A stretch of DNA of 60,000 bases from Polytrichum commune (lineage: Eukaryota; Streptophyta; Polytrichopsida; Polytrichales; Polytrichaceae), in NCBI GenBank assembly GCA_950295325.1, contig OX485803.1, positions 67,783,554-67,843,553 on the forward strand, given 5' to 3'. How positions within the stretch are numbered: position 1 is the stretch's first letter; every line of letters begins with the position of its first letter. Below, one piece after another: positions 9,355 to 18,900 of the stretch. The notes under the pieces are model-generated. The model had not been told where the DNA came from and ran no database searches. It saw only the letters and a list, made by a program, of their open reading frames with translations. The position numbers and the translations under genes are program-made.

Positions 9355-11133
9355 CTAGTTTTCCAATTGGGGTTGTGTTGGGGCTAGAATGGAGTCAAGT
9401 GCTTTTGTTGTCATATTAACCGCTTGCGATGTTAGTGCTAGTTGTTTTTTTATTTCCGCCAGTTGGTTTTTGACATGTGTTGTCAGGTTTCGGGTGATTC
9501 TTTCTTCACGTACATCTGCTTCCAAAGACACCTCTTTTTTGAATTCTCCCATTTCCTTGTGGATTTCTGCTGTGAGTTCTGTTTTGAGCTCAATCATGAG
9601 TTGCCCATTTCTTTTGTCCATGGCGGTTTCCACCAATGCATGTAGGTCATCGTGTGTGATCATGGTACTTTTCCCTTTGTTTTGTGGTGCATTGCGAGTT
9701 GCCTCAAGTGTATCCGCAATGGCTGTGGATATGTCACAAAACCCAAGTTTTTCTTGTTCCTCTTTGGTGGGTGGTATTGCACCTTGTAAGCTTTTTGGAT
9801 GAGGCGTAAAGCTCACATGCTTGCCAAAAATTTCTATGGTCTTGCCTACCCATTGTCTATAGATAATGGCGTTGAGGCATTGAACATTGGCCGTGCCTTT
9901 GTGGAGATTACCTACTTGGCCTGGAAAGTAAAAAGATGCTACGTTCAACTCACCTAGAATTGCTTTGATAGAGTCCTTCGTGTCCTCAATTTTCTTCATT
10001 TTGTGAAGACCATAGAGGCATAGCATGGTGGCGTTTTTCTTTTTGATTTCTTCCTCAGTGAGCCCTTCTCCACGACTCCTCCTCTCTGCTTGAGCTGCTT
10101 GTGGTGTGATGACATGCATGAGTTCTTGTTTGTATGGAACTAGGTACTGTATGATTATGTTTGTTTGTGTAGGCGTGGTTGAGATAAGCCATCCCCATGT
10201 TTCCTCTTTGACTTTTTGCACACTTGCAATCTCATAGTCATACCCACGTCTAAAGCTTTCAATTAGAACATCTCTTTGCAACTCACTGGAAGATATGAGG
10301 TGTAGTTTGGGGTTTTCAATCTTTGTGGATAGCAAAGTATTTCTTGCTACCGAATCATAACATTTACAAATTTTGCCTAAGGTATTGGTGTTATCTATTG
10401 TCAAGATAAAGGGGCGTAGCCCCTTAAGCATACCAATGCCATCTACTTTAGGGTGCTTGAGGTGGATTTTAATGGTCCCTGTCCAAAACTTTACTTTGCT
10501 ATTTCTCTCTTTTTCTTTGCATGGGATGTAGATGGGCTCAGCCAATCCTATCCCCAATTCAATACCCATCTTTGCTAGTCTAGCTGTGGCCATGTTGAGA
10601 ACCTCATTGTGAGTATAGTCTGTGGATGGTTTGTCAAAATAAGCAGCTATGTGGTAATCAAGAGAAAGTCCCGTGCCGGGATCGACCTCTGTTTCGATGG
10701 GTAATTGGGTTAGGTTGAAGTGTTGCCCACCTTTCCCATCCGGTCTCTCTAGTGGGTAGAGTAGTTGTTTCACATGCGGGAATGCAACCTTGAAGATTTG
10801 ACTCATCTCCTCTGCTTCTTCCTCCGATATGCCCATTTCGATGAGGTCCTCCTTCTTCATTGATGGCCTACAATCCTTGGCTTTCACCCCTTCATCAATG
10901 GCGAGTTTCTCCATAGCCACAATCCCTAGCCAAAAGTCTTTCGGTGTGTCCTTTAATCCGGTTGTAAGCTCCGCACTCTTCTTCCGCTTGCTTGAGTTGC
11001 TTCCTTTCTTTGTCTCTTGTGTCCTCTTGGTTTGGTGGGCCTCTATTACCATTGTGTCTTCTATCTCTTCCATGTTGGTGTCGGTGGGGCTCCTCATGAT
11101 GGCATCATGTACCGCCTTGCCTCTATTTGCCAT
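9355..11133 (-). CDS. LINE ORF1 protein (probable nucleic-acid-binding protein)
   Basis: This is an open frame of 592 residues from ATG at 11133 (MANRGKAVHDAI) to TAG at 9355. It sits just 5' of the ORF2 region in the same orientation, the place of LINE ORF1, whose products coat the element RNA. Visible parts are a basic, nuclear-signal-like stretch (SNSSKRKKSAEL) and a central alpha/beta region with FWTGTIKIHLKHPKVDG. A second segment (TMLCLYGLHKMKKIEDT to GKHVSFTPHP) has RRM-like alternation but no clear RNP motifs. The C-terminal 90 residues are charged and helical (EIHKEMGEFKKEVSLEADV), perhaps a coiled coil. Base composition is balanced, unlike the G-poor ORF2. The frame stays open upstream to ATG 11583; that stretch is His/Phe-rich and encoded by a short tandem repeat, and it contains a GTAAGT at the end of a plausible short exon, so I prefer the downstream start. 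A captured host gene is the alternative. Confidence 0.65.
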   Translation of the reverse strand: MANRGKAVHDAIMRSPTDTNMEEIEDTMVIEAHQTKRTQETKKGSNSSKRKKSAELTTGLKDTPKDFWLGIVAMEKLAIDEGVKAKDCRPSMKKEDLIEMGISEEEAEEMSQIFKVAFPHVKQLLYPLERPDGKGGQHFNLTQLPIETEVDPGTGLSLDYHIAAYFDKPSTDYTHNEVLNMATARLAKMGIELGIGLAEPIYIPCKEKERNSKVKFWTGTIKIHLKHPKVDGIGMLKGLRPFILTIDNTNTLGKICKCYDSVARNTLLSTKIENPKLHLISSSELQRDVLIESFRRGYDYEIASVQKVKEETWGWLISTTPTQTNIIIQYLVPYKQELMHVITPQAAQAERRSRGEGLTEEEIKKKNATMLCLYGLHKMKKIEDTKDSIKAILGELNVASFYFPGQVGNLHKGTANVQCLNAIIYRQWVGKTIEIFGKHVSFTPHPKSLQGAIPPTKEEQEKLGFCDISTAIADTLEATRNAPQNKGKSTMITHDDLHALVETAMDKRNGQLMIELKTELTAEIHKEMGEFKKEVSLEADVREERITRNLTTHVKNQLAEIKKQLALTSQAVNMTTKALDSILAPTQPQLEN

Positions 11134-11374
11134 CTGTTGATCACAATGATTGCTAATGTTTTGGTGAGTAGTTAAGGTAGTGCTTTTATCTCCTCCTCCT
11201 TTTTGCGCGTGCAATCGGGCTTTGTAGAGGAGATTAGAGCTTATGTTTGTTTGGTTATAATTTTTACACATTATATGGTTTAAAAGAGGTTTTATGGACG
11301 TATGTGCTACTTTGCTTGAAGGTGTGTTAGATTGTTGTGGTAAACTGAGTTTAGTAATTATCCTAGATATTGGA

Positions 11375-11500
11375 ATGAAATGGAGGGCATGTGCATGATA
11401 TGATGGTATGTGCATGAAATGAAAGGCATGTGTATGAAATGGAAGGCATGTACATTGAATGAAAAGCATGTGTGTGAAATGATGATATAGGTTAGAGGAC
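11375..11500. repeat. Short tandem repeat, unit about 20 bp (ATGAAATGGAAGGCATGTG-like)
   Basis: Five to six degenerate copies of a unit with core GAAATGGAAGGCATGTG lie just upstream of ORF1. On the minus strand they encode repeated HAFHFMHIP-like peptides, which explains why the frame stays open beyond the preferred ORF1 start. Confidence 0.7.
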
Positions 11501-11583
11501 TTACCTGGAGTGCTGGATTTGTGTTCGAGTGTCGTTGTTGCAAGCTTGACTGTATGTGATTCGGTGTGGATTGGCCTCTGCAT

Positions 11584-11984
11584 GTGTTGAAGTAGGGGTG
11601 GAGTGCTTGGAGGAGCTTTGGCCTATGTTGCTTTCGGTGGTGAGGCTGACTTAGGTAGAGTCAGTGTGTTTTTACAGTGAGTTGCTCATTCATTCATACC
11701 GAAGCCATTGCCCAACTACAATGTAAGCCCCCCCAGCACTCTCAGTTTTAGGACTATGGTTTGAATGAATGAGCTTCTCTTACTGTTTAAACGGACCTTA
11801 GTCTACCTTGCTAGCCTTACTTTCCTGGGTGTTGGTTAACTCCGGACCAGAATCACCCTCATCGCAATTAAACTGCCCAGGCTTGGGTCACCGAAAATAT
11901 TTATAGGTGTAATGTTCGCTGGGTCGGCGTTAGAACCTGGATCTCGGTCCCTCTCGAGCCACTAACCATTACCTTCGATCTGCT
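11584..11984. other. Gene-free stretch, possible LINE 5' leader
   Basis: No coding region is recognised. A 13-bp inverted pair (GCTCATTCATTCA near 11686 and TGAATGAATGAGC near 11763) could form a stem with a loop of about 65 bases. The 5' boundary of the LINE may lie here, but no target duplication can be assigned. Confidence 0.3.
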
Positions 11985-12325
11985 ACCTCCGGTCTCTGAT
12001 CTGCAAACTTCCGATCTCCGAACTGCGGGCCTCCGATCTTCGAACTGTGGGCCTCCGATCTCCGAACTGTGGGCCTTCGATCTTCAATCAACGAACCTCC
12101 GATCTCCGATCTGCAGGCCTCCGGTCTTCAATCAACGAACCTCCGATCTCTGATCTGTAGGCCTCCGGACTTCAATCAGCGAACCTCCGATCTTCGATCT
12201 GCAGGCCTCCGATCTTCAATCAGCGAACCTCCGATCTCCGATCTGCAGGCCTCCGGTCTTCAATCAGCGAACCTCCGATCTTCAATCAGCAAACCTCCGA
12301 TCTCCAATCTGCTAACCTCAGCCTC
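11985..12325. repeat. 44-bp minisatellite built of CCGATCT subrepeats
   Basis: Head-to-tail units such as GAACCTCCGATCTCCGATCT followed by GCAGGCCTCCGGTCTTCAAT recur about every 44 bp (for example from 12094, 12138, 12179 and 12223), giving roughly six to seven copies with rearranged ends. Each unit is itself made of 11-15 bp subrepeats around CCGATCT. The plus-strand frame at 12069-12365 is only this repeat translated. Confidence 0.9.
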
Positions 12326-12830
12326 CTGTCTGTTGGTCCAGTTTCCAACAGCTTTCCTCGGCTAGCCTTACGAACACCCTTACGAAGAACTGTGACGATT
12401 AGTTAGCTTTGCGGACCGGGATCACCCTCAGCGCTCCGAAACTTAGATCGTCACATTTCTCTGCCAAAGCCCCTCCTCTCCACCGTGCGGGTCTCAGTGA
12501 GCTGCTCCGCTCATCTCCGCCCTATCTCGCCCATCCTCTACACTTACTAGGCAAAATGAAGGCAAGGCATTTTAAGGGTAGCGTTGGGAAGTGCTTGGCG
12601 TTTTTGTCCCGTGACTTGAGCAACCTCATGAAGTTCGTGAGCAAGGTGCCGAGACATTAACACGTAATCATGCAGCCTCTTATAACACGTTGACGTGGTT
12701 GGAGCTTAGAAGAGTCCAAATTTTCCATTATTCGTTTTTTTTAAGGTAAATTTTCACCTATTTGTTTGATTCGACTCATAATTTCCGATTTTTTTCGGTT
12801 TTTTATTTGAGAATTATTTTTGCACGAACC
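12326..12830. other. No recognisable feature
   Basis: A GC-richer stretch (12330-12660) with a short open frame that resembles no protein, followed by an AT-rich stretch. Nothing further can be supported. Confidence 0.3.
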
Positions 12831-13480
12831 AACTATGGTGCTACGGTAGATCACCAATCTTATTTGTTAAGAAGAAAGATGGTGGACTAAAAATGGTAAT
12901 AGATTGTAGACCTTTGAATAAACTAACTATATAAATTTGACATTCATTGTTAAAAATTAATGATCTATTTGATCAATTGGTTGGATCTCGTGTGTTTAGT
13001 TCATTAGATTTGGCTCAAAGTTATAATCAAATTTAAATTTTAAAAGAAGATGTACCTAAGATTGCATTTAGAGTGTCTTTTGGCCATTATCAATTCAAAG
13101 TTTTGAGTTTTGAATTGACTGATATATCTGCAACTTTCCAAGGTATGATGAATGAAATTTTTCAATAACACTTGGAAAAAATTATTTTGGTATATCTAGA
13201 TGATATTTTGGTGTTTCCAAAGATACAAGAATAACACCTTGAACATTTATGCAAAATATTCAATATATTACGCAAGAACGAATTATATGTTAAGTTGAAT
13301 AAGTGGTACTTTGCAAAGAGTGAGTTAGAATACCTTAGCCATGTGGTGGGTAAGGATGGAATTAAGGCTAACCCTCGGAAGATTAATACAGTGACTAGAT
13401 GGCCAAGGCCCAATGATGTAAATGAATTGTGTTCATTTCTTGGGTCTTAGTAATTATTTCAGATGATTTATTCAAGGTTA
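12831..13480 (+). pseudogene. Ty3/gypsy reverse transcriptase fragment
   Basis: The translation carries the RT fingers and palm: KKDGGLKMVIDCRPLNKLT, FSSLDLAQSYNQI (catalytic Asp), FGHYQFKVLSFELT, and ILVYLDDILVFPK with the YLDD pair, then LEYLSHVVGKDGIKANPRK and FLGLSNYFR. Stops occur at several points, for example after KLTI, after YNQI and after IFQ. The fragment is about 210 residues of the usual RT, with no gag or protease found upstream. Confidence 0.88.
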
Positions 13481-13831
13481 TTCAACCTTAATCGCTCTTT
13501 TGATTAATTTGACAAGAAAATATGCGAAATAATTTATTTGGACTAATCAATGTCAAGAGTCTTTTGAAGGGGTTAAGTATGCGTTAAATTACGTGCATGT
13601 TTTAATTTTACGAATATTTGGTGAAAGATTTGAAGTCATATGTGATGCTTCCTTGTTGGGTATAGGGGCGGCCGACACTGGGAGGATTGCTCCCATGGAG
13701 ATGTCCAACACTAAAAACAAATCCCCATGGGTTTGACAATAAATTCTTTAATAAGATCATTGCAAATATGCTTAAGACCCGTGGTTTAAAGACCAAGTTA
13801 GTTTAATAAAATTGGTCTTCAAAGATGCCAT

Positions 13832-14095
13832 TTGGTGGTGCCAAGATGCAAGTGTGGAACTTACTGTGGTTCCCTTCATAAATATATATTTTTTGAATAT
13901 CATCATATTTTTAATAGTGGACACATGGGTATGACGAAGACCTTGAAGCAAGTTGAGACCAATTTTTGGTGGCGAAAGTTAAGGGATGATGTCAAGACTT
14001 ATGTGAATACATGTGATGTATATCAACGTAGTAAAAAATCTACTACAAGGATGGCAAAATTATTGCAATCCTTAGAAATTCTTGAAAAGAAGTGA
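13832..14095 (+). pseudogene. Ty3/gypsy integrase zinc-binding (HHCC) fragment
   Basis: The open stretch carries FEYHHIFNSGHMGMTKTLKQ, then NFWWRKLRDDVKTYVNTCDVYQ. This is the H-H-C-C zinc module at the integrase N-terminus, although only one of the two expected cysteines survives clearly (CDVY; the second position reads Tyr-Gln-Arg). The DDE core that should follow is represented only by broken text such as ECVSLDFITLTFTK. Confidence 0.8.
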
Positions 14096-14456
14096 GAATG
14101 TGTTAGCCTTGATTTTATCACTCTAACTTTCACAAAACAAAGGCATGAATCCTATAAACTATCTTCGTTTGCCCATCTGTTTGAGGATGAAAAGTTGTAG
14201 ACATAGTTTGTTTTGTGCCTAAAACATTATATTAGGATTCACGCCCTTGTATTATGTTAGTCCAACTTAAGATGATTGGGATCTTTATTTATCCTTGGTT
14301 GAGTTTGCGTACAATAATGCTTGGCAATAATCAATTCAAACTACTCATTTTATGTTGAATCATAGTCAACATCCCTTGACACCTTTGAATATTGTGATCA
14401 ATAGTTGTCATGTTTTTGCTGCAAAACACTCAGTGCAATCAATGTTTAGTATTATG

Positions 14457-14843
14457 CAAAAGGCTAAGATAGATAGATAGAAACTCCAACCCCTTTCAAG
14501 CAAGGGGTCGGCGTGAATAAAGTGTCCGTTCGTAATGCCAATGACCCGATGCCCACTGGACAAGGGGACATTGGGGCAATACTACTCTCCCCTTTCGAGG
14601 ATGGACACTATAGTGACACACTATACAAGTTCCTAGCTAGCCACTAGTGCCTTGAAGATACCGGACATGGTATCCCCCCAAAGGGCTTTGAGGTACCCAT
14701 ACAACAAGGTCCAAGGACCCCCCACCATAGTTGGGTGGACTGAGGTGCTCACCGGCATGGGGAATAGAACCCACAACCTCCTCATTGGGGGTCATGAGCC
14801 CTAGCCACCAAGCCAAGGCCCGTGGTGCCTCAAAAGGCTAAGA
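14457..14843 (-). mobile_element. tRNA-derived SINE with 13-bp target-site duplications
   Basis: The 361-bp insert at 14470-14830 is bounded on both sides by CAAAAGGCTAAGA (14457-14469 and 14831-14843), a perfect target duplication. On the minus strand the head reads TGGCTTGGTGG (A-box-like, one mismatch to the plant tRNA A box) and then GGTTCTATTCC (B-box-like, matching most of GGTTCRANTCC). The tail ends in (CTAT)n next to the duplication. It has no coding capacity and would move using LINE machinery. Removing it restores continuous pol-like text in the gypsy remnant (QKAKKHLLAIQNRQKSY), which proves the insertion came later than the gypsy copy. Confidence 0.9.
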
Positions 14844-15007
14844 AACATTTGTTAGCAATACAAAATAGACAAAAGTCCTATGCTGATACAAAAAGACGTG
14901 AAATCTTTTTTGATGTTGAAACTCAAATGTTGTTGAGTACATCTAACATTAAGTTAAAGATGCTAGGAGCAAGGAAATTACTACCTGGATGAATTGGTTA
15001 ATTTAAG

Positions 15008-15412
15008 GTATTAAAGAAGGTGGGCAAAGTGACTTACATATTAGAATTGCTAGACACATTGAAAATACATGATGTATTTCATATCTCACTTCTAAAGTCA
15101 TATATGACTTATGGCAAAGTACAACCTTTGCCAGCACCAATCCTAGAAGATGATGAATTGTCATTTGATGTTGAACGCATTCTTACACATGAGGTAAGAT
15201 ATAGTCGTACGAGGCCTCATAAATTTTACCTCATTAAGTGGCTTGGATATGGACTAAAACATAGTTCTTGGGAGCTAGAAAAGAATTTGAGTTTAGAAGT
15301 GCTCAAAGAATATGGGGACATCATGGAACGTGCACATGAATGGCTAACACAAAATAAAGATGCTGAGAGTGTTAGTGTATCCAATAAGATCAATAAAAAA
15401 AACCAATCATAA
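15008..15412 (+). pseudogene. Ty3/gypsy integrase C-terminus with chromodomain
   Basis: The open frame begins with the GKVTYILELL motif of the integrase C-terminal domain, then HDVFHISLLKSYM, and continues into a chromodomain: FDVERILTHEVRYS, then HKFYLIKWLGYGLKHSSWEL. Chromodomains steer chromovirus insertion toward particular chromatin. The fold's aromatic residues (Y of FYLIKW, W of KW, W of SSWEL) are kept. It ends at TAA near 15410, the expected end of pol. Confidence 0.88.
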
Positions 15413-15485
15413 ATGAAAGCGACCGATGGCTTGGGAGTTTAAGATAGTGTATTATTTGAGCATAAACGCTCAAAATTAGATGGGG

Positions 15486-15900
15486 AGGAGCGTAACATGG
15501 GCCATTATTGGTACATATTGACTAGATTTAAGATAATGGTAGTCTAGAATGAGTTTGAAACAACAACTTAGAGTTCATTATTTTTGTCAATAATGAACAT
15601 GCTTTTATTTTGGTTAAACTTAAGACAACTGGACATGGTGGAGAGTTGTACAAAGGACTCTTGTGTAAGAGTAATAAGGTTTTTTTATATTATCTTGTGA
15701 TTGGATGATTCATGCCAAAGAAATTTCAGACGAATTAACAAAGAATTAAGGTTTGTTACACTCTGCCGCTATAACCGAGAGAGTTTTACCCGGTTTTTAA
15801 GAAAAGACTTTGGTTATTTGGTAAAGCCATGTGGGGATGGGCCTTTAGTATTGTTGGACCCTAAATGGGGTCTTCACTAGGGGTTTAGGGTTTAAGGCTC
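15486..15900 (+). repeat. Possible 3' LTR of the Ty3/gypsy remnant
   Basis: A purine-rich tract (GATGGGGAGGAG, about 15480-15491) follows the end of pol, as expected for the polypurine tract that primes plus-strand synthesis just before the 3' LTR. The sequence after it is non-coding. The right border and a matching 5' LTR were not found, so the LTR call rests on position alone. Confidence 0.4.
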
Positions 15901-15979
15901 ATTCTTCATAAGCTCTTTTGTGCTGTGCTGTGCGTGTGTGTTTTTATCTGTGTGTCTTGGGTTGCACTTTCGTGTGGCT

Positions 15980-18900
15980 ATGGCGACGAACGCTTCGCAG
16001 CGACGAGGGGCGGGCGCTTCTTCGTATGCGGTTGCCACCGCAGACAGAGCCAGCTTCTCAGTGAAAGGAGGCCCTCCACCGCTCCTGTCACCGGACGGAG
16101 TACGCTTGGACGGACGTCCACCGCAGGAAACCCGTGCTCCTTGTAAGTTTAGGGTGGCAACACATTGCACAAAAGAAAGAAAAGAAAAGAAAGAAAAAGT
16201 TTCAGATCCTTAAGATTGTAATTTTCCGCATTTGTGAAGCTTCTGGGTAGTCATGTGATGATGGTGTAAGAGAAACATCAAAAGGCTGCAACGTGGTCCC
16301 TGTGAACCGAGAGAGACATACATTCAGTTGATTTAGTTAGCAGGGTTTAAGAAGTAAAATTATGTAGAAAAAAATTGCACCGTTTGAATGGTGTTACGAA
16401 ATTGGCAAAACATTGTTGTAGATATGAAGACTGGAGCGGTGAGCGCAGCGGCAGGATCAGCGTACGCTGAATATGGCCAAACTAAGGTGATTGTTTCAGT
16501 GTATGTATCCATTCCTATTCCAAGTCCTCCTTATTGTTTTTATCGTATTTAATAAACCTTGATAGGAAATCAAGTCACCACACTCTTGAAGATGCTATCT
16601 CTGCAGTTTAGTAATGAATTCAAGTTGCAACAGGTTATGTCAAGATTTATTTGAGTTTGAGTTTCGTTAAGAAGTATTGGTGCCTCAATTGTAATTGAAT
16701 CCACCCCCACCAGCAAAGATTTTATAGACCATTGGTGTGCGGGTATCTAGGTTCAACCGAGTTAGCAATAAGGGTATGTGCACAGGTATTTATTACCCAA
16801 CTCGGAGGGTATCACATGCTTCAATACCAGTAGTGAAACACACTTAATATATGCAGATGTTCCATTGCAATATTCCATGGTATCACCTTGGTCATTTTAT
16901 GGATATTATAAATACCAGGACCTGCAAGGTATCAAATTCTAACTTTTTTTTTCAAAATCCCTTGCATTTGAAATATGACAACCATGCAACCTGCATGATA
17001 CTGGTATATATTGCGATTAGTTGTGGAATAGTTTAAGAGGTCCACATTCAGCAGCATAATGTCATCAAAGAGCAATGGATCATGAGAGGATTGTTTGTGT
17101 GACAGGTTTGGACCTCGTGAGAGCAAAAAGGCAGAAGCATTTAGTGAAATTGGTCGACTCAATTGTGATGTTCAGTTCGCCTCATTTGCCACCTCTGTGA
17201 GAGGTAAAGCCAGCCAGGTGAGCAGGATCTTCACCACCTAAAAACTCACACATGCAATTTCCTCCTTTGTTTTCTTATCTGTTTGTTTACATTTCATTAT
17301 GGGGGGTGGTGACAGTTAGCAGAGAGGGATCAACTATGTTGCCTGATTTCTCTACCCTCTGCATAGCTGTCTCGACCTGCGATGAGTCCCAATTAGTCAA
17401 CCTGCTGCTCAAGTCCTTTTATGAATTAGGTTTGTCCTTTAATTTAAAGGGACTTTTTGCTGGAAGTTGGTTGTTTTGTGTACAACATCTTCCATGTTCG
17501 GTATGTTTTCAGTGCATGCTTGGAGGTAGTGTGGAGGTTTGAATGAAGAACCTTCAATATTTGTTCATTGAGGGTCAAATTCATTTTGGTCCGCCAAGAG
17601 GTGCTCTAATGAGTTTTGCCCTCAATGGATTGAAATAGGTTGCCCTTCATTCAAATTCAAACACTACCTCCAAGCATGTATCACAGGTGGAAATAATTTA
17701 TTGATATTGTATGCAATTGAACCAGTAGAAAATCAAAGGGGACCAACTCCTAACAATCTATTGAAGGATAACTTTAATATACTTGCTGTGTTTGCCAATT
17801 TCTGGTTTGGGAAAAACTTGTGAAAGTTCTGTGGGGTTGCTTCATGAGTCAGGGGACAGAAGAGAAAGAGTATCCAGTAATGTTGCACAAAGCTCTAGAG
17901 AGTGCAGTGGCATTGCACACATTCCCCAAAACCACTGTTGATGTGTTTGCTCTAATCCTTCAGTCTGGTGGAGGTATGCTTTTCTTCCCATATTTCTAGT
18001 TCTGTCAAAATCATGTGCTATTATACTCATCTACTTTATTTTGGTTTACTAGATTCCTTCGATCTTCTAGCTATCTTGTTGATAGTGACGTGAAGTTTTG
18101 CAATGCAAAATATGAATATTCTTTGTTTGATTCCACCAATGTAAGATTTTGTTGAGCTCCTGGTTGCACTTTGCTTCATCCTGCTTAGGGGCACATAAAG
18201 GGTCTCAGCTGTTGTTTCCCAAACCTCAATGTATGTTTTTGGTGGGTCCTTACTGTTGAATGTGTCTTCCTATTCCACCTACAATTCAGTGGTCATAAAA
18301 TAAGAGAGGGAGTCCAGAATCACTTTCTTTACACCCACAATGGCATCAGTTGGTGGTTTTATAGGAGGAAAATCGGAGGGAAGTATTAGTTTTGGGGTAC
18401 AACTATGGGAGTCTGAAGTCTACTGTAGTCCAGTCCTATTTTTACAACTGATTTTGTGATGTTCACAAAAGAAGACGCAATGGAGAATACTCCATTGTTT
18501 CTGGAGTGCAATTAGGAGATCTCAAACCTCAGTCTTGTCTGGTGTTATATATTTAGTAAAATTTCAGGTTTACTGAAATTCTATTTTCCAGAGGGAGTTA
18601 AGAGCACTCTCTACCTAATTCATTGCCTCTAGTTTTCTTCCTCATGAGCTTCAACCTGAAACAAATTTGACATTTACCTCCCCTTTCTTCCTGTGATTGG
18701 TTAGCTTGTTTATAATTTTCTATTCCTGTTGTGGATCTTGGGGTACCAGGAGACTTAGCTGTGGTAATTGCATGTGCATCAATGGCACTAGCTGATGCGG
18801 GCATTGAAATGTATGATATGGTCCCAGCAATATCTGCGGTATGCATCTCTACATACAGAAAACAGAGACACTAAGTGGTCATTGTTTTTTAATCATTCTC

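Larger units (their letters stand above)
1..11583 (-). mobile_element. Large APE-type LINE (non-LTR retrotransposon), degenerate, 3' end outside window
   Basis: Read on the minus strand this is one non-LTR retrotransposon. In order it holds an ORF1 protein, a low-complexity linker, a 2A-like motif, an AP endonuclease, a reverse transcriptase with YADD, an unidentified region, RNase H with all four acidic residues, and a CCHC-like knuckle. Such elements copy themselves by target-primed reverse transcription. Endonuclease and RT lie in one frame interrupted by TGA at 5203-5205, TAA at 4342-4344, TGA at 4291-4293 and TGA at 4018-4020. A slip in a poly-A run near 3000 shifts the frame, and further TGAs lie at 2066-2068 and 1611-1613. 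The plus strand is T/G-rich and very poor in C up to about 9.35 kb. The left edge of the window truncates the 3' end, so no tail or target duplication can be seen. The clade is not determined; the 2A-like motif before the endonuclease is a feature of CR1/L2-like elements rather than typical plant L1. Confidence 0.9.
12831..15485 (+). mobile_element. Ty3/gypsy chromovirus remnant (pol fragments)
   Basis: Decayed plus-strand pol fragments appear in the order RT, RNase H, integrase, chromodomain, the order typical of Ty3/gypsy chromoviruses. RT begins with SPILFVKKKDGGLKMVIDC and holds LVYLDDILVF near 13180-13210 (the YLDD catalytic box). An RNase H start follows (FEVICDASLLGIG, near 13630). The integrase zinc region lies at 13870-14093 and the chromodomain at 15020-15412. 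Many stops and indels break the frames, and most of the RNase H and integrase core is missing. A SINE at 14470-14830 splits the coding text. The copy is old and inactive. Confidence 0.9.

Noticed and set aside
12069-12660. Plus-strand ORFs over the minisatellite and its flank
   Set aside because: The first is only the 44-bp repeat translated; the second shows no protein resemblance.
13640-13830. Possible separate insertion within the gypsy remnant
   Set aside because: Coding text stops after the RNase H start, but no inverted ends or target duplication could be found, so a deletion is as likely.
14457-14843. A functional tRNA gene at the A/B-box sequences
   Set aside because: The sequence does not fold into a cloverleaf that I can support, and the 13-bp duplications identify it as a SINE.
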